64,000 nt of DNA from Scleroderma bovista (GCA_037178675.1 JAYMGJ010000263.1:1-64000); one strand, 5' to 3'; shown: positions 9,334-22,131, numbered from the stretch's first letter. Notes: a model not told the origin generated them from the sequence alone. Translations and numbers: made by a program.

Positions 9334-12057
9334 ATGGATAATCTATCTCTACCCCCCACTCCTGAACCAAATGCACCAGAAGCAGAGATTATTGACTACC
9401 TGGTCAAATCTACTGTCACTGTCAATGACAACCCCTCTGTAGCCCCCTGGCTTCTTTCAGAACTTCAGAATCACAAGGACAGACTAATCAAAGCAGCCAA
9501 GGATGCCTATGTCCACTCTCATAATATTCAGAAAATGGCTGATAGCTTTGAACAAACCAACACTCTTCCACTGTTCATAGCCCAGATAAAATCACCCTCT
9601 GTCAACCCTCCCACACTTACTGCCCTTCAAGAACTATGGGATAAGGTCACCATCAGTTATAAAGAGCAACTCTTTAAAACTCTCATCTCTTACAAGAGAA
9701 ACAAGACAGACACTCTTCTCAACATTACCTCCCCTACTGGGGAAATATCCAAAGCCTTCACTGTCTCTGTCAAGTCCCAAGAAGCTAGCCTCCTTACCTC
9801 CTCTGATAAAAGAACTCATACTAGTATCAAAAAGGAAGCTACTGCTGCTATCTCCTACTGGCTTCAACAAATCCCTCAGTGGATTGAAACTGGCCAACAG
9901 CAAGCCAAAGAAGCCATTACCAAAGGAGAAGCTAAAAGTAAAGCTTTAGCTGAACAATCTGAGAGTGATGCTCTTGCCAATAATGTACATCTCCCCTCCT
10001 CTTCTTTACTCCTTACTCACCCTATCATTGAAGGAGAAAAAACCTCAGAAAAAATTCAGACCAACTCCATACACAAGAGGAGTTCCAAAGAGAGGAAGAG
10101 GTGGTCACTTCACCAGGGGCAGAGGTTCCTACAACAGAAACTAGTCAATAATAGGAGAAAGTCTAAACTCCAATTTAGATTACAAAAAGATTCTGTTGAT
10201 ACCCTATTTGATTTCTCACTTCAAATCAAAAATCTGAACTCCATTGGTGTGGCATATACTGAAGTACACAATATATCAAGCATTCATTTAAGCCAAGAAG
10301 CACTTAACATCCTTGCTCTTGGATATAAATTTGTCTTGACACCAAGAATCATTACTTCTCTTATAGATGATTCTATGTCAGACTTTAGCAGAAGAACCAA
10401 ACTCAGATACATATTTAAAGATGAACAAAATACTAAACCATTATATTGGATACCATCCAAATGGTCACCTCCTTTTGATCAAATACCCTTTCAATTGGAT
10501 GAGGCTCTTACCTCTCTTAAACAAATCCTACTACATAAATCTCAATATGACTCTCATCCAAATTTTTCTAAAAAACAAATGACCATTCTAAATTCCATTC
10601 TTACCAACCCTGAAATTATGGTCATCACTGCAGACAAAAATCTTGGTTATGTTATAGTTGACATATCCTGGTATGAAAAAACTTGTCTAGAACATCTTAA
10701 CTCCTCTTCCTACAAAAAAGTATCTGATGTATTTTTACTCAATGATCATGGCATGTCTTTTACTTCTTCCCTCTTCAGAGAACTCTGTGACCAAGTCAAT
10801 TATGCCTCCAAGCATTATCTCATCTCTACAGAAGAAGCTAAATGGATCTGTCAAAAAGAGGTCTTTACACCTTCTAAATTTTATATTCTAGCTAAAATCC
10901 ATAAACAACCCATTAAAGGGAGACCAATTGTACCAAGCATGACATGGCTAACTTTCCATCTCTCAGAATGGATTGCCAATCAATTAAATCCTCTGGTTCT
11001 TAACCACTGCAAAGATGTATTGAAAGACACTACTCAATTACTTCAGGATCTACACCAACTCAATCAAAACAAAGTGTGCACTAAAACTATTGCCTTATGT
11101 ACTGCAGATGTAGAAGCTCTATATCCTAGTATGGATATTACTTTAGGCCTCACCCTTTTAAAAGGATTTCTAAATGAAGTTCACTGGGAAACCCCCAAGA
11201 AAAGATTATTTTTATTATGGGCAACAGAATTTGTCCTTACTCAAGGATATATTGCTTTTAAAGATGATATATACCAACAAACTAATGGAGCTGCTATGGG
11301 AAGTCCTATGATCCCTCCCTATGCCAATATATTTATGCACATGCTTGAGAAAAGACATGTACAGGAGTTAATGGCTAAACAAATTATTATTCTCTATAAG
11401 AGATTCATTGATGATGTATTCATTATTTTTAACAAAGGATTCTCTCATGAACTACTCATCTCAAATACTTTTAACTCACTTCATCCTGCCCTAAAACTCC
11501 TCTTCTCCAAACCATCTCATACACAAGATTTTCTTGACATAACTATCTTTCTGAATCATCAAAAATCTGTGATTGAGACTGTCACTTTTCAAAAGCCCAT
11601 GAACAAATATACCTACCTTCCATATCACTCCTTTCATACCCATAGTATGAAAACTGGATTTATCAAAGGAGAAGTCATTAGATATGCCAGAACCTGCTCC
11701 AGAAAAAAGGACTTCAATAGAATGTGTACATTATTTACCCTCAGATTACAAAGAAGAGGATATCCCATTGATGTTATCAAGAAACAAGTTTCAGAAGTAA
11801 AATACTCTGACAGAGCTAAATTTCTCTTATACAAAAACAAGGTCAAAGATAAAATCCCATTTATCTTCAAAATCCTTCACAATCAACAAATTCCTCACCA
11901 CTTCCTCAGACAGAAACTGAATAAATTCTCTAGAGTAATTCAACAAAACATCCCTAATCTTCCTAACACTCTAAAAGAAAAAATCACTCTGTGCTACAGT
12001 CTACCTCCTAGACTTCATAACAAAATTCTATCTGCCAGAAAAAAGAAAGGTTTCTAA
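9334..12057 (+). CDS. Endonuclease-deficient Penelope-like reverse transcriptase, unit 2
   Basis: Same 907-aa protein as in unit 1, with no amino-acid difference and all catalytic aspartates kept. Start chosen at the ATG after the CAG acceptor ending at 9328. Two and more intact, identical copies argue for recent amplification rather than decay. Confidence 0.88.
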   Translation: MDNLSLPPTPEPNAPEAEIIDYLVKSTVTVNDNPSVAPWLLSELQNHKDRLIKAAKDAYVHSHNIQKMADSFEQTNTLPLFIAQIKSPSVNPPTLTALQELWDKVTISYKEQLFKTLISYKRNKTDTLLNITSPTGEISKAFTVSVKSQEASLLTSSDKRTHTSIKKEATAAISYWLQQIPQWIETGQQQAKEAITKGEAKSKALAEQSESDALANNVHLPSSSLLLTHPIIEGEKTSEKIQTNSIHKRSSKERKRWSLHQGQRFLQQKLVNNRRKSKLQFRLQKDSVDTLFDFSLQIKNLNSIGVAYTEVHNISSIHLSQEALNILALGYKFVLTPRIITSLIDDSMSDFSRRTKLRYIFKDEQNTKPLYWIPSKWSPPFDQIPFQLDEALTSLKQILLHKSQYDSHPNFSKKQMTILNSILTNPEIMVITADKNLGYVIVDISWYEKTCLEHLNSSSYKKVSDVFLLNDHGMSFTSSLFRELCDQVNYASKHYLISTEEAKWICQKEVFTPSKFYILAKIHKQPIKGRPIVPSMTWLTFHLSEWIANQLNPLVLNHCKDVLKDTTQLLQDLHQLNQNKVCTKTIALCTADVEALYPSMDITLGLTLLKGFLNEVHWETPKKRLFLLWATEFVLTQGYIAFKDDIYQQTNGAAMGSPMIPPYANIFMHMLEKRHVQELMAKQIIILYKRFIDDVFIIFNKGFSHELLISNTFNSLHPALKLLFSKPSHTQDFLDITIFLNHQKSVIETVTFQKPMNKYTYLPYHSFHTHSMKTGFIKGEVIRYARTCSRKKDFNRMCTLFTLRLQRRGYPIDVIKKQVSEVKYSDRAKFLLYKNKVKDKIPFIFKILHNQQIPHHFLRQKLNKFSRVIQQNIPNLPNTLKEKITLCYSLPPRLHNKILSARKKKGF

Positions 12058-12060
12058 AGA

Positions 12061-13023
12061 ATGGAACTACCATCACATCTTGATCTTTCTTCCTGGTTGA
12101 GTCAAACAATATTTTCCAGAACCAATCAACTCCTTCATGATTTAGAAATAAACATGATACAGGAAATGCATACTTACCTATCTGAGAGGCATATTAAACA
12201 TAAACAACTACCCCTACATGTCAAAAAAGACCACCTTAAAACCCATATTACTGCCCTCACATCAGGCTTAGAACAAAAGCTGCTTCATGATATAGACCAA
12301 CTTTTCACTACTACTACCAAACTCACTCTCAACATGAAGCTTCTTTCTGACAAACCACATAAATTTAACTTCAGAAGTATCTCTCCTATTCCCAGATCTC
12401 TAGCCCATCTGTTCTCACAATCAAATATTTATAATCACCTGGGTTCATCCCTTAACAGTTTGGTCTTTCTTGATCTAGAAACTGATGGTCTTGACAAAAA
12501 CTGTAATATCCTCTCTATCAGTATTCTCAAAGCATCCACTTGGAATTCAACTAAAGAAATCACCCTTACTCCTCTTTTGAATACTTTTGTCAAGCCTCAT
12601 CCTAAATATATGGTTGATGCCACCAAACCTGCATTTAAAATCAACAAAATCACACAAGATAATATAGACTCATGCAATACTTCCTTGGCAGATATTGCTT
12701 ATAAAATCAATAGTATCCTTAGCACACACACTGCTGTTGGATTTAATATCCAGAGATTTGATATTCCAATCTTACAAAGCAATCTCAACAGGCTTAACTT
12801 CACTTTGAAGTACAGTCAAATCCTGGATTTATATCTCCTTAATCAGAGATTTACCAAAAACAATCTCTCATCTGTTCTTGACAAATTTCATTGCTATAAA
12901 TTAGCTGATAATGAAGCACACAATTCCAGTCATGATGCTGAAGCATGCATTAGACTTCTAGCAGCTATGGAATCTCAATACCACTTTGTTAAAAATACTT
13001 GTTCCATACCTCTATCTAAATAA
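12061..13023 (+). CDS. DEDDh 3'-5' exonuclease, unit 2
   Basis: Identical in sequence to the unit 1 exonuclease, and again separated from the RT by TAA AGA ATG in one frame, so the single-stop arrangement is maintained across copies. Confidence 0.85.
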   Translation: MELPSHLDLSSWLSQTIFSRTNQLLHDLEINMIQEMHTYLSERHIKHKQLPLHVKKDHLKTHITALTSGLEQKLLHDIDQLFTTTTKLTLNMKLLSDKPHKFNFRSISPIPRSLAHLFSQSNIYNHLGSSLNSLVFLDLETDGLDKNCNILSISILKASTWNSTKEITLTPLLNTFVKPHPKYMVDATKPAFKINKITQDNIDSCNTSLADIAYKINSILSTHTAVGFNIQRFDIPILQSNLNRLNFTLKYSQILDLYLLNQRFTKNNLSSVLDKFHCYKLADNEAHNSSHDAEACIRLLAAMESQYHFVKNTCSIPLSK

Positions 13024-13124
13024 AGATACCACTCTCCAAATCATATTTGTTGATTGACAAAATCCATTTAAAGAGAACCTCTATCAAACCACCATATATA
13101 TAAAAAAGAACTGGCATATAAATC

Positions 13125-13513
13125 CTGACTACCCCATACCTGTTAACTGAAAAAAGGATAATCCTTGCATAACTTAACCAACCCCTCACCTTTTAACTAT
13201 ATATAGTCTATGACTACCCCATACCTGTTAACTGAAAAGAGGATAATCCCTGCATACCTTAACCAACCCCTCACCTGTTAACTGGATACAATCCATGATT
13301 ACCCCATACCTGTTAACTGAAAGGATAATCCCTGCATACTCTAACCAACCCCTCACCTGTTAACTGGTTACAATCCATGACTACCCCATACCTGTTAACC
13401 AAAAAGAGGATAATCCCTGCATACCTTAACCAACCCCCCACTGGTTAACTATATATATATAAATTCATAACCACCCCATACCTGAAAAAAAAGATAATCC
13501 CTGCACATCAACT
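13125..13513 (+). repeat. ~80-bp tandem repeat after the exonuclease, unit 2
   Basis: Copy of the unit 1 array at the equivalent position, five imperfect units. Confidence 0.8.
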
Positions 13514-13900
13514 CCTCACTGTATACTTCAATCCAATTCATATCTACTTATCCTATATATGGGGCTTTAAAAATTTCTATCAGTCAAACTCAAACCAGGA
13601 TCCTTCATAACAATACCTGGCATTACAAAAATGCTCTGTTATAAGAATACCTACCCTGTCAGGTTTTGTCATATCATGTCTCTTTTTTCTTTTTGGTTCA
13701 GAGATAAAAGATAAAAAAATATTTTTACTCTGACACACCATTTTAACAGAGATTGATCACTAGCCAATCCTAGCTACAGTCATCTAACCACTCTTGTCAA
13801 ACTTTCTGTGACATTTACCAAATCATTCATGTCATAATCTCTCTGACAGTACACTCTGCCAACATTCAGCCAGATAAATTTGTCATAATAAAATACATGA

Positions 13901-14159
13901 CACAACTTCCAGTCTACTCATCCCTGACTTACTCCTTAAGGATAAAATACTTTACACACTGGTGTCACAACTTCCAGTCTATCCATCCTACCTTACCCTT
14001 TAAGGATAAATACCTTACACATTGGTGTCATAACTTCCAGTCTATCCATCCCTGACTTACTCCTTAAAGTTAAATACCTTACACACTGGTGTCATAACTT
14101 CTAGTCTACTCATCCCTGACTAACTCTTTAAGGATAAATATCTTACACATTGTTGACAC
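13901..14159 (+). repeat. ~64-bp tandem repeat, unit 2
   Basis: Copy of the unit 1 four-unit array at the equivalent position. Confidence 0.8.
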
Positions 14160-14339
14160 AACCTATCAACTCAACCCTGGTACAATCAACTCTTTTAAGA
14201 AATATTACACAATCACCCCTTCTAAAAAGTTACATATGTAACACATGACACATCTTTCTCCTTTTATAAAAAATCACACCACTTTTTTATTCCTCAAACA
14301 TATAAAATCACTCAACCCTTCAGGAGAATCTCTCACACC

Positions 14340-14555
14340 ATGGCCCAACTCCCCTTTAACATCTCTGGCTGTCATTATTATCCTCACTCTTTGGATCCAA
14401 CCTTTCATACTCCCCCTCATGTTCCCATCAACAGAACACTCTGGTTTGACATACAGGTCCAGATGGAATCTGTAGCCATTGCAAAAATTAATCTGGATAC
14501 TATGAGTTATTGTAGGGTACTTTTTGGTTGTCTGTATATAAAACTCTATTTTTGA
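14340..14555 (+). pseudogene. Third ORF, truncated by deletion, unit 2
   Basis: Carries exactly the same deletion junction (TTATTG joined to TAGGGTAC) and the same chimeric 71-codon frame as unit 1. Confidence 0.6.
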
Positions 14556-16472
14556 AAAAAATACCAGCTTCTGTGATCATATCAGAAGAGGCTAGCATAC
14601 TCTCCAATGTCATTAATACATGCTAGTTAAGAGAAATGAACATAGACTTCCCCAGTCTCTAACTAAGTGGGATATATCCTCTATTGTAATCTTATAAAGA
14701 GTGCCTATTAGTTTAGGACAGATCTGTATGTTATATCCTGTCTTCCAAAGTGTTGACTAGTTAGGTATATGTGTAGGCTACACATATATTTCAAAGGGTT
14801 GTATCACTTCATGTCTGATCTTGCCAAGATACTCTAATAAAAGACATCTCCCTTGACATTTCTCTTTTGGGATAACCCATAATTCCTGGGTTGTTTATAG
14901 CTGAGCTTTTCTTTGTCTCACTCCTGAGCCAATAGAATACATCAAGTCTGAGGATTTAATCCACAGCTTCCACCAAATCTCTCCTCTCATTTTAAAAGGA
15001 CTGTGTTTACTGTTTAAATATTATATTCTGGTGACACTCAAATAATCACTTTCACTCTGTCAGAACAATAGATTCAATACTAGGTAATCTGTTTGATAAC
15101 ACTGCATATTAGCAGGACTTCAAAATATCCATGCTCTCTACCTATGGTAGTGTCAGCTAAAATGGATGTTTTTGTTAGAGTTTCTGTAAAATATCAGTTT
15201 AAAAATCTTTCAGAGAAAAACCCTTATATTGATAGAGCTAAACCAGCATCTATTTCTCTCTCAGACCTGTTCTACAGGATAAAGAGCATTTATTCTTTAG
15301 CTGGACAAGTATAGACTGTCCTTTGAGCCATCAGTGAATTAACTATGTAGAGATTACTCTACTTAAATAGCATAAAGAAAAAGATAATTTCTGCTCACAG
15401 GGTTAACTTGATCCCTGGTTTGTCAGTCTGACCAGTTGTCTCAACTGAATAGGATTTGTCCTATTATTGCAGCATCAGAAGAAATTTCTTTGCTCAAAGG
15501 GATAACTTGATCCTTTATTTGTCAGTCTATCTAGTTATACTAACTGTTTGTACTAGAAGTGATGGTTCATTCTTGACCTCTAATAAATAAACACTCTCAA
15601 GTGAACACCTATACAAATCCCATACCAATTCACACCTTCACTTATAATTTAAATTAGGAAATATAATTTCCTACATAAACCACTCTTTATCAGAAACCAG
15701 TCCCCCCCTCTCCTGTGTACCAACAACCCATACTCTAATCAAATCATGTATTTGATGCCCACCACTCAATTGAAGTGTTCACTCCTTCCAGTGAGATTTT
15801 TTCTAAAAAGGATACAGGGTGCATGATGTGGTAATCATTGCAGCAGCCTCTGACCAAAAGCCTCAAGGTCAGACCCTGTTCAAATTTTCCCCTTTTAGAT
15901 TTAATTGAACTATAATAGCACATGTGCTAAAAGCCTTTACCAAGGCTATGGAACTCTTCACACACTATAACTTTTCTAGAACCCTTCAGATCATCACAGA
16001 TCTCTAAGAAAAGATTTTATATATCCTTTTGGGTTTTTATTTCAATCACTTTATGTCACCCTGAGCATTATTCAGCATTCAAAATATTTTTTTCACTCTA
16101 GAACCTTCTCTAGAAGCTCAGAACCTTGGTTGACACCTGTCAGGGTCTCTATAAATCCTTTTAAAGCTATATGAGGAGTTGATTCATGTAATCTTCCTTG
16201 GCAACTGCCATAAACAGATTACAGACTTTACTATTTTAAGTTATATTCCCTCAGGTCTAGCTCACCTGTCCAAATATATTATGGGAAATAGTCTAGTCTG
16301 TGACATAACTGTCTAACCACATGACTCCCTCAGTTATGGCATCTCTGACTAGTTCTGACTCACACAGTCTAGTCTTTTTCTGATGGGCATGACACCATCA
16401 GGAATTTTCTGATTGGTGGAATTTTTATTGTACACTTTAGGAATGGATGATGTAATCCACCCTGTCCAAGTG

Positions 16473-16480
16473 TATATATA
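16473..16480 (+). promoter_or_regulatory. TATA box, unit 3 leader
   Basis: Exact copy of the unit 1 TATA box. A transcript started here and ending near 26727 would span the full long form and carry about 230 nt of terminal redundancy. Confidence 0.5.
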
Positions 16481-17306
16481 CTGCTCAGTTCAAGGCCTTT
16501 GCTGGAACAAAAAACTCTCCTCCCCTCTTCACTCCAGACTGGGAACTGAAGAAGCCTTTGTGCAGAAACAGACTTTGGCACTCTGTTTTCCCTCTTTGAG
16601 GGTGAGTTTTCATTTTCTGTTTCTAGTAATACTTCTACTCCTTCCTCCCATATTCCTTTTTTTTGTCTGGGACTTTTATTATTTTTGTTCAAAAGGGAAA
16701 CCCACCCATAGTCTCTATTTGTTGAGCTACCTTGATCCTTGGTTTTATATCCTATGGATCTCCCCCTTCCTATCCTACCTTCTTTGGGGCTGTGTCCCCA
16801 TAAACAGGTGTGCTCCTTATAGGCAGCTTTGACCTTTACACCACTCTTTATCCTCCTCTTCTGAACAAGCATTCTAGCTTGTATTTTTTCATTTGAGTTT
16901 CAGACACCAAAAAGTACCCTTTATTTCTCTGGTACTATTTTTCCTCTCTTCCCTTTGGAGCCCTTTGCCCAAAGTCTCTTAGAGAGTCATGTAGAACATG
17001 ATTCATTTGAGAAACAGTCATACAACTCCCATGTTTTGACTAGAGAAGAGAAAGTTATGTTGTTCCTTGGATGACTTGAGCATGGCTGGCTTCCAAGGAA
17101 TACTTGACTTTGGGAATTTTGCTCTAATATACCTATACTCAAAAAACAAACCACCAAAATAAAAATATAAAAATACACAAAAACACTCAAATCTCATGAG
17201 TTTTTGTTTTATATGTGATCCACATATCTCTATAAACTTTAAACACACATTTCCCCTCCTCTATGTGTTTATCTTGATAACTAATCATGGTCTATTCCCA
17301 GACAAC

Positions 17307-20030
17307 ATGGATAATCTATCTCTACCCCCCACTCCTGAACCAAATGCACCAGAAGCAGAGATTATTGACTACCTGGTCAAATCTACTGTCACTGTCAATG
17401 ACAACCCCTCTGTAGCCCCCTGGCTTCTTTCAGAACTTCAGAATCACAAGGACAGACTAATCAAAGCAGCCAAGGATGCCTATGTCCACTCTCATAATAT
17501 TCAGAAAATGGCTGATAGCTTTGAACAAACCAACACTCTTCCACTGTTCATAGCCCAGATAAAATCACCCTCTGTCAACCCTCCCACACTTACTGCCCTT
17601 CAAGAACTATGGGATAAGGTCACCATCAGTTATAAAGAGCAACTCTTTAAAACTCTCATCTCTTACAAGAGAAACAAGACAGACACTCTTCTCAACATTA
17701 CCTCCCCTACTGGGGAAATATCCAAAGCCTTCACTGTCTCTGTCAAGTCCCAAGAAGCTAGCCTCCTTACCTCCTCTGATAAAAGAACTCATACTAGTAT
17801 CAAAAAGGAAGCTACTGCTGCTATCTCCTACTGGCTTCAACAAATCCCTCAGTGGATTGAAACTGGCCAACAGCAAGCCAAAGAAGCCATTACCAAAGGA
17901 GAAGCTAAAAGTAAAGCTTTAGCTGAACAATCTGAGAGTGATGCTCTTGCCAATAATGTACATCTCCCCTCCTCTTCTTTACTCCTTACTCACCCTATCA
18001 TTGAAGGAGAAAAAACCTCAGAAAAAATTCAGACCAACTCCATACACAAGAGGAGTTCCAAAGAGAGGAAGAGGTGGTCACTTCACCAGGGGCAGAGGTT
18101 CCTACAACAGAAACTAGTCAATAATAGGAGAAAGTCTAAACTCCAATTTAGATTACAAAAAGATTCTGTTGATACCCTATTTGATTTCTCACTTCAAATC
18201 AAAAATCTGAACTCCATTGGTGTGGCATATACTGAAGTACACAATATATCAAGCATTCATTTAAGCCAAGAAGCACTTAACATCCTTGCTCTTGGATATA
18301 AATTTGTCTTGACACCAAGAATCATTACTTCTCTTATAGATGATTCTATGTCAGACTTTAGCAGAAGAACCAAACTCAGATACATATTTAAAGATGAACA
18401 AAATACTAAACCATTATATTGGATACCATCCAAATGGTCACCTCCTTTTGATCAAATACCCTTTCAATTGGATGAGGCTCTTACCTCTCTTAAACAAATC
18501 CTACTACATAAATCTCAATATGACTCTCATCCAAATTTTTCTAAAAAACAAATGACCATTCTAAATTCCATTCTTACCAACCCTGAAATTATGGTCATCA
18601 CTGCAGACAAAAATCTTGGTTATGTTATAGTTGACATATCCTGGTATGAAAAAACTTGTCTAGAACATCTTAACTCCTCTTCCTACAAAAAAGTATCTGA
18701 TGTATTTTTACTCAATGATCATGGCATGTCTTTTACTTCTTCCCTCTTCAGAGAACTCTGTGACCAAGTCAATTATGCCTCCAAGCATTATCTCATCTCT
18801 ACAGAAGAAGCTAAATGGATCTGTCAAAAAGAGGTCTTTACACCTTCTAAATTTTATATTCTAGCTAAAATCCATAAACAACCCATTAAAGGGAGACCAA
18901 TTGTACCAAGCATGACATGGCTAACTTTCCATCTCTCAGAATGGATTGCCAATCAATTAAATCCTCTGGTTCTTAACCACTGCAAAGATGTATTGAAAGA
19001 CACTACTCAATTACTTCAGGATCTACACCAACTCAATCAAAACAAAGTGTGCACTAAAACTATTGCCTTATGTACTGCAGATGTAGAAGCTCTATATCCT
19101 AGTATGGATATTACTTTAGGCCTCACCCTTTTAAAAGGATTTCTAAATGAAGTTCACTGGGAAACCCCCAAGAAAAGATTATTTTTATTATGGGCAACAG
19201 AATTTGTCCTTACTCAAGGATATATTGCTTTTAAAGATGATATATACCAACAAACTAATGGAGCTGCTATGGGAAGTCCTATGATCCCTCCCTATGCCAA
19301 TATATTTATGCACATGCTTGAGAAAAGACATGTACAGGAGTTAATGGCTAAACAAATTATTATTCTCTATAAGAGATTCATTGATGATGTATTCATTATT
19401 TTTAACAAAGGATTCTCTCATGAACTACTCATCTCAAATACTTTTAACTCACTTCATCCTGCCCTAAAACTCCTCTTCTCCAAACCATCTCATACACAAG
19501 ATTTTCTTGACATAACTATCTTTCTGAATCATCAAAAATCTGTGATTGAGACTGTCACTTTTCAAAAGCCCATGAACAAATATACCTACCTTCCATATCA
19601 CTCCTTTCATACCCATAGTATGAAAACTGGATTTATCAAAGGAGAAGTCATTAGATATGCCAGAACCTGCTCCAGAAAAAAGGACTTCAATAGAATGTGT
19701 ACATTATTTACCCTCAGATTACAAAGAAGAGGATATCCCATTGATGTTATCAAGAAACAAGTTTCAGAAGTAAAATACTCTGACAGAGCTAAATTTCTCT
19801 TATACAAAAACAAGGTCAAAGATAAAATCCCATTTATCTTCAAAATCCTTCACAATCAACAAATTCCTCACCACTTCCTCAGACAGAAACTGAATAAATT
19901 CTCTAGAGTAATTCAACAAAACATCCCTAATCTTCCTAACACTCTAAAAGAAAAAATCACTCTGTGCTACAGTCTACCTCCTAGACTTCATAACAAAATT
20001 CTATCTGCCAGAAAAAAGAAAGGTTTCTAA
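17307..20030 (+). CDS. Endonuclease-deficient Penelope-like reverse transcriptase, unit 3
   Basis: The third identical 907-aa copy, this one in the long-form unit that also retains the third ORF. It is the copy most likely to belong to the complete, autonomous element. Confidence 0.88.
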   Translation: MDNLSLPPTPEPNAPEAEIIDYLVKSTVTVNDNPSVAPWLLSELQNHKDRLIKAAKDAYVHSHNIQKMADSFEQTNTLPLFIAQIKSPSVNPPTLTALQELWDKVTISYKEQLFKTLISYKRNKTDTLLNITSPTGEISKAFTVSVKSQEASLLTSSDKRTHTSIKKEATAAISYWLQQIPQWIETGQQQAKEAITKGEAKSKALAEQSESDALANNVHLPSSSLLLTHPIIEGEKTSEKIQTNSIHKRSSKERKRWSLHQGQRFLQQKLVNNRRKSKLQFRLQKDSVDTLFDFSLQIKNLNSIGVAYTEVHNISSIHLSQEALNILALGYKFVLTPRIITSLIDDSMSDFSRRTKLRYIFKDEQNTKPLYWIPSKWSPPFDQIPFQLDEALTSLKQILLHKSQYDSHPNFSKKQMTILNSILTNPEIMVITADKNLGYVIVDISWYEKTCLEHLNSSSYKKVSDVFLLNDHGMSFTSSLFRELCDQVNYASKHYLISTEEAKWICQKEVFTPSKFYILAKIHKQPIKGRPIVPSMTWLTFHLSEWIANQLNPLVLNHCKDVLKDTTQLLQDLHQLNQNKVCTKTIALCTADVEALYPSMDITLGLTLLKGFLNEVHWETPKKRLFLLWATEFVLTQGYIAFKDDIYQQTNGAAMGSPMIPPYANIFMHMLEKRHVQELMAKQIIILYKRFIDDVFIIFNKGFSHELLISNTFNSLHPALKLLFSKPSHTQDFLDITIFLNHQKSVIETVTFQKPMNKYTYLPYHSFHTHSMKTGFIKGEVIRYARTCSRKKDFNRMCTLFTLRLQRRGYPIDVIKKQVSEVKYSDRAKFLLYKNKVKDKIPFIFKILHNQQIPHHFLRQKLNKFSRVIQQNIPNLPNTLKEKITLCYSLPPRLHNKILSARKKKGF

Positions 20031-20033
20031 AGA

Positions 20034-20996
20034 ATGGAACTACCATCACATCTTGATCTTTCTTCCTGGTTGAGTCAAACAATATTTTCCAGAACCAATC
20101 AACTCCTTCATGATTTAGAAATAAACATGATACAGGAAATGCATACTTACCTATCTGAGAGGCATATTAAACATAAACAACTACCCCTACATGTCAAAAA
20201 AGACCACCTTAAAACCCATATTACTGCCCTCACATCAGGCTTAGAACAAAAGCTGCTTCATGATATAGACCAACTTTTCACTACTACTACCAAACTCACT
20301 CTCAACATGAAGCTTCTTTCTGACAAACCACATAAATTTAACTTCAGAAGTATCTCTCCTATTCCCAGATCTCTAGCCCATCTGTTCTCACAATCAAATA
20401 TTTATAATCACCTGGGTTCATCCCTTAACAGTTTGGTCTTTCTTGATCTAGAAACTGATGGTCTTGACAAAAACTGTAATATCCTCTCTATCAGTATTCT
20501 CAAAGCATCCACTTGGAATTCAACTAAAGAAATCACCCTTACTCCTCTTTTGAATACTTTTGTCAAGCCTCATCCTAAATATATGGTTGATGCCACCAAA
20601 CCTGCATTTAAAATCAACAAAATCACACAAGATAATATAGACTCATGCAATACTTCCTTGGCAGATATTGCTTATAAAATCAATAGTATCCTTAGCACAC
20701 ACACTGCTGTTGGATTTAATATCCAGAGATTTGATATTCCAATCTTACAAAGCAATCTCAACAGGCTTAACTTCACTTTGAAGTACAGTCAAATCCTGGA
20801 TTTATATCTCCTTAATCAGAGATTTACCAAAAACAATCTCTCATCTGTTCTTGACAAATTTCATTGCTATAAATTAGCTGATAATGAAGCACACAATTCC
20901 AGTCATGATGCTGAAGCATGCATTAGACTTCTAGCAGCTATGGAATCTCAATACCACTTTGTTAAAAATACTTGTTCCATACCTCTATCTAAATAA
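20034..20996 (+). CDS. DEDDh 3'-5' exonuclease, unit 3
   Basis: Identical to the other two copies and in frame with the RT across TAA AGA. The catalytic set (two residues in FLDLETDGL, the Asp of QRFDIP, the His and Asp of HNSSHDAEA) is complete. Confidence 0.85.
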   Translation: MELPSHLDLSSWLSQTIFSRTNQLLHDLEINMIQEMHTYLSERHIKHKQLPLHVKKDHLKTHITALTSGLEQKLLHDIDQLFTTTTKLTLNMKLLSDKPHKFNFRSISPIPRSLAHLFSQSNIYNHLGSSLNSLVFLDLETDGLDKNCNILSISILKASTWNSTKEITLTPLLNTFVKPHPKYMVDATKPAFKINKITQDNIDSCNTSLADIAYKINSILSTHTAVGFNIQRFDIPILQSNLNRLNFTLKYSQILDLYLLNQRFTKNNLSSVLDKFHCYKLADNEAHNSSHDAEACIRLLAAMESQYHFVKNTCSIPLSK

Positions 20997-21097
20997 AGAT
21001 ACCACTCTCCAAATCATATTTGTTGATTGACAAAATCCATTTAAAGAGAACCTCTATCAAACCACCATATATATAAAAAAGAACTGGCATATAAATC

Positions 21098-21485
21098 CTG
21101 ACTACCCCATACCTGTTAACTGAAAAAAGGATAATCCTTGCATAACTTAACCAACCCCTCACCTTTTAACTATATATAGTCTATGACTACCCCATACCTG
21201 TTAACTGAAAAGAGGATAATCCCTGCATACCTTAACCAACCCCTCACCTGTTAACTGGATACAATCCATGATTACCCCATACCTGTTAACTGAAAGGATA
21301 ATCCCTGCATACTCTAACCAACCCCTCACCTGTTAACTGGTTACAATCCATGACTACCCCATACCTGTTAACCAAAAAGAGGATAATCCCTGCATACCTT
21401 AACCAACCCCCCACTGGTTAACTATATATATATAAATTCATAACCACCCCATACCTGAAAAAAAGATAATCCCTGCACATCAACT
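21098..21485 (+). repeat. ~80-bp tandem repeat after the exonuclease, unit 3
   Basis: Same five-copy array as in units 1 and 2 but one A shorter in the last copy. Confidence 0.8.
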
Positions 21486-21872
21486 CCTCACTGTATACTT
21501 CAATCCAATTCATATCTACTTATCCTATATATGGGGCTTTAAAAATTCCTATCAGTCAAACTCAAACCAGGATCCTTCATAACAATACCTGGCATTACAA
21601 AAATGCTCTGTTATAAGAATACCTACCCTGTCAGGTTTTGTCATATCATGTCTCTTTTTTCTTTTTGGTTCAGAGATAAAAGATAAAAAAATATTTTTAC
21701 TCTGACACACCATTTTAACAGAGATTGATCACTAGCCAATCCTAGCTACAGTCATCTAACCACTCTTGTCAAACTTTCTGTGACATTTACCAAATCATTC
21801 ATGTCATAATCTCTCTGACAGTACACTCTGCCAACATTCAGCCAAATAAATTTGTCATAATAAAATACATGA

Positions 21873-22131
21873 CACAACTTCCAGTCTACTCATCCCTGAC
21901 TTACTCCTTAAGGATAAAATACTTTACACACTGGTGTCACAACTTCCAGTCTATCCATCCTACCTTACCCTTTAAGGATAAATACCTTACACATTGGTGT
22001 CATAACTTCCAGTCTATCCATCCCTGACTTACTCCTTAAAGTTAAATACCTTACACACTGGTGTCATAACTTCTAGTCTACTCATCCCTGACTAACTCTT
22101 TAAGGATAAATATCTTACACATTGTTGACAC
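21873..22131 (+). repeat. ~64-bp tandem repeat, unit 3
   Basis: Same four-copy array as in units 1 and 2. Confidence 0.8.

Larger units (their letters stand above)
7975..15947 (+). mobile_element. PLE-like retroelement array, unit 2 (short form)
   Basis: Second full copy, 7973 bp, with the same gene order and the same deletion junction in the third ORF as unit 1. The encoded proteins are identical to those of unit 1. The shared deletion means units 1 and 2 descend from one another or from a common short-form template, not independently from the long form. Confidence 0.9.
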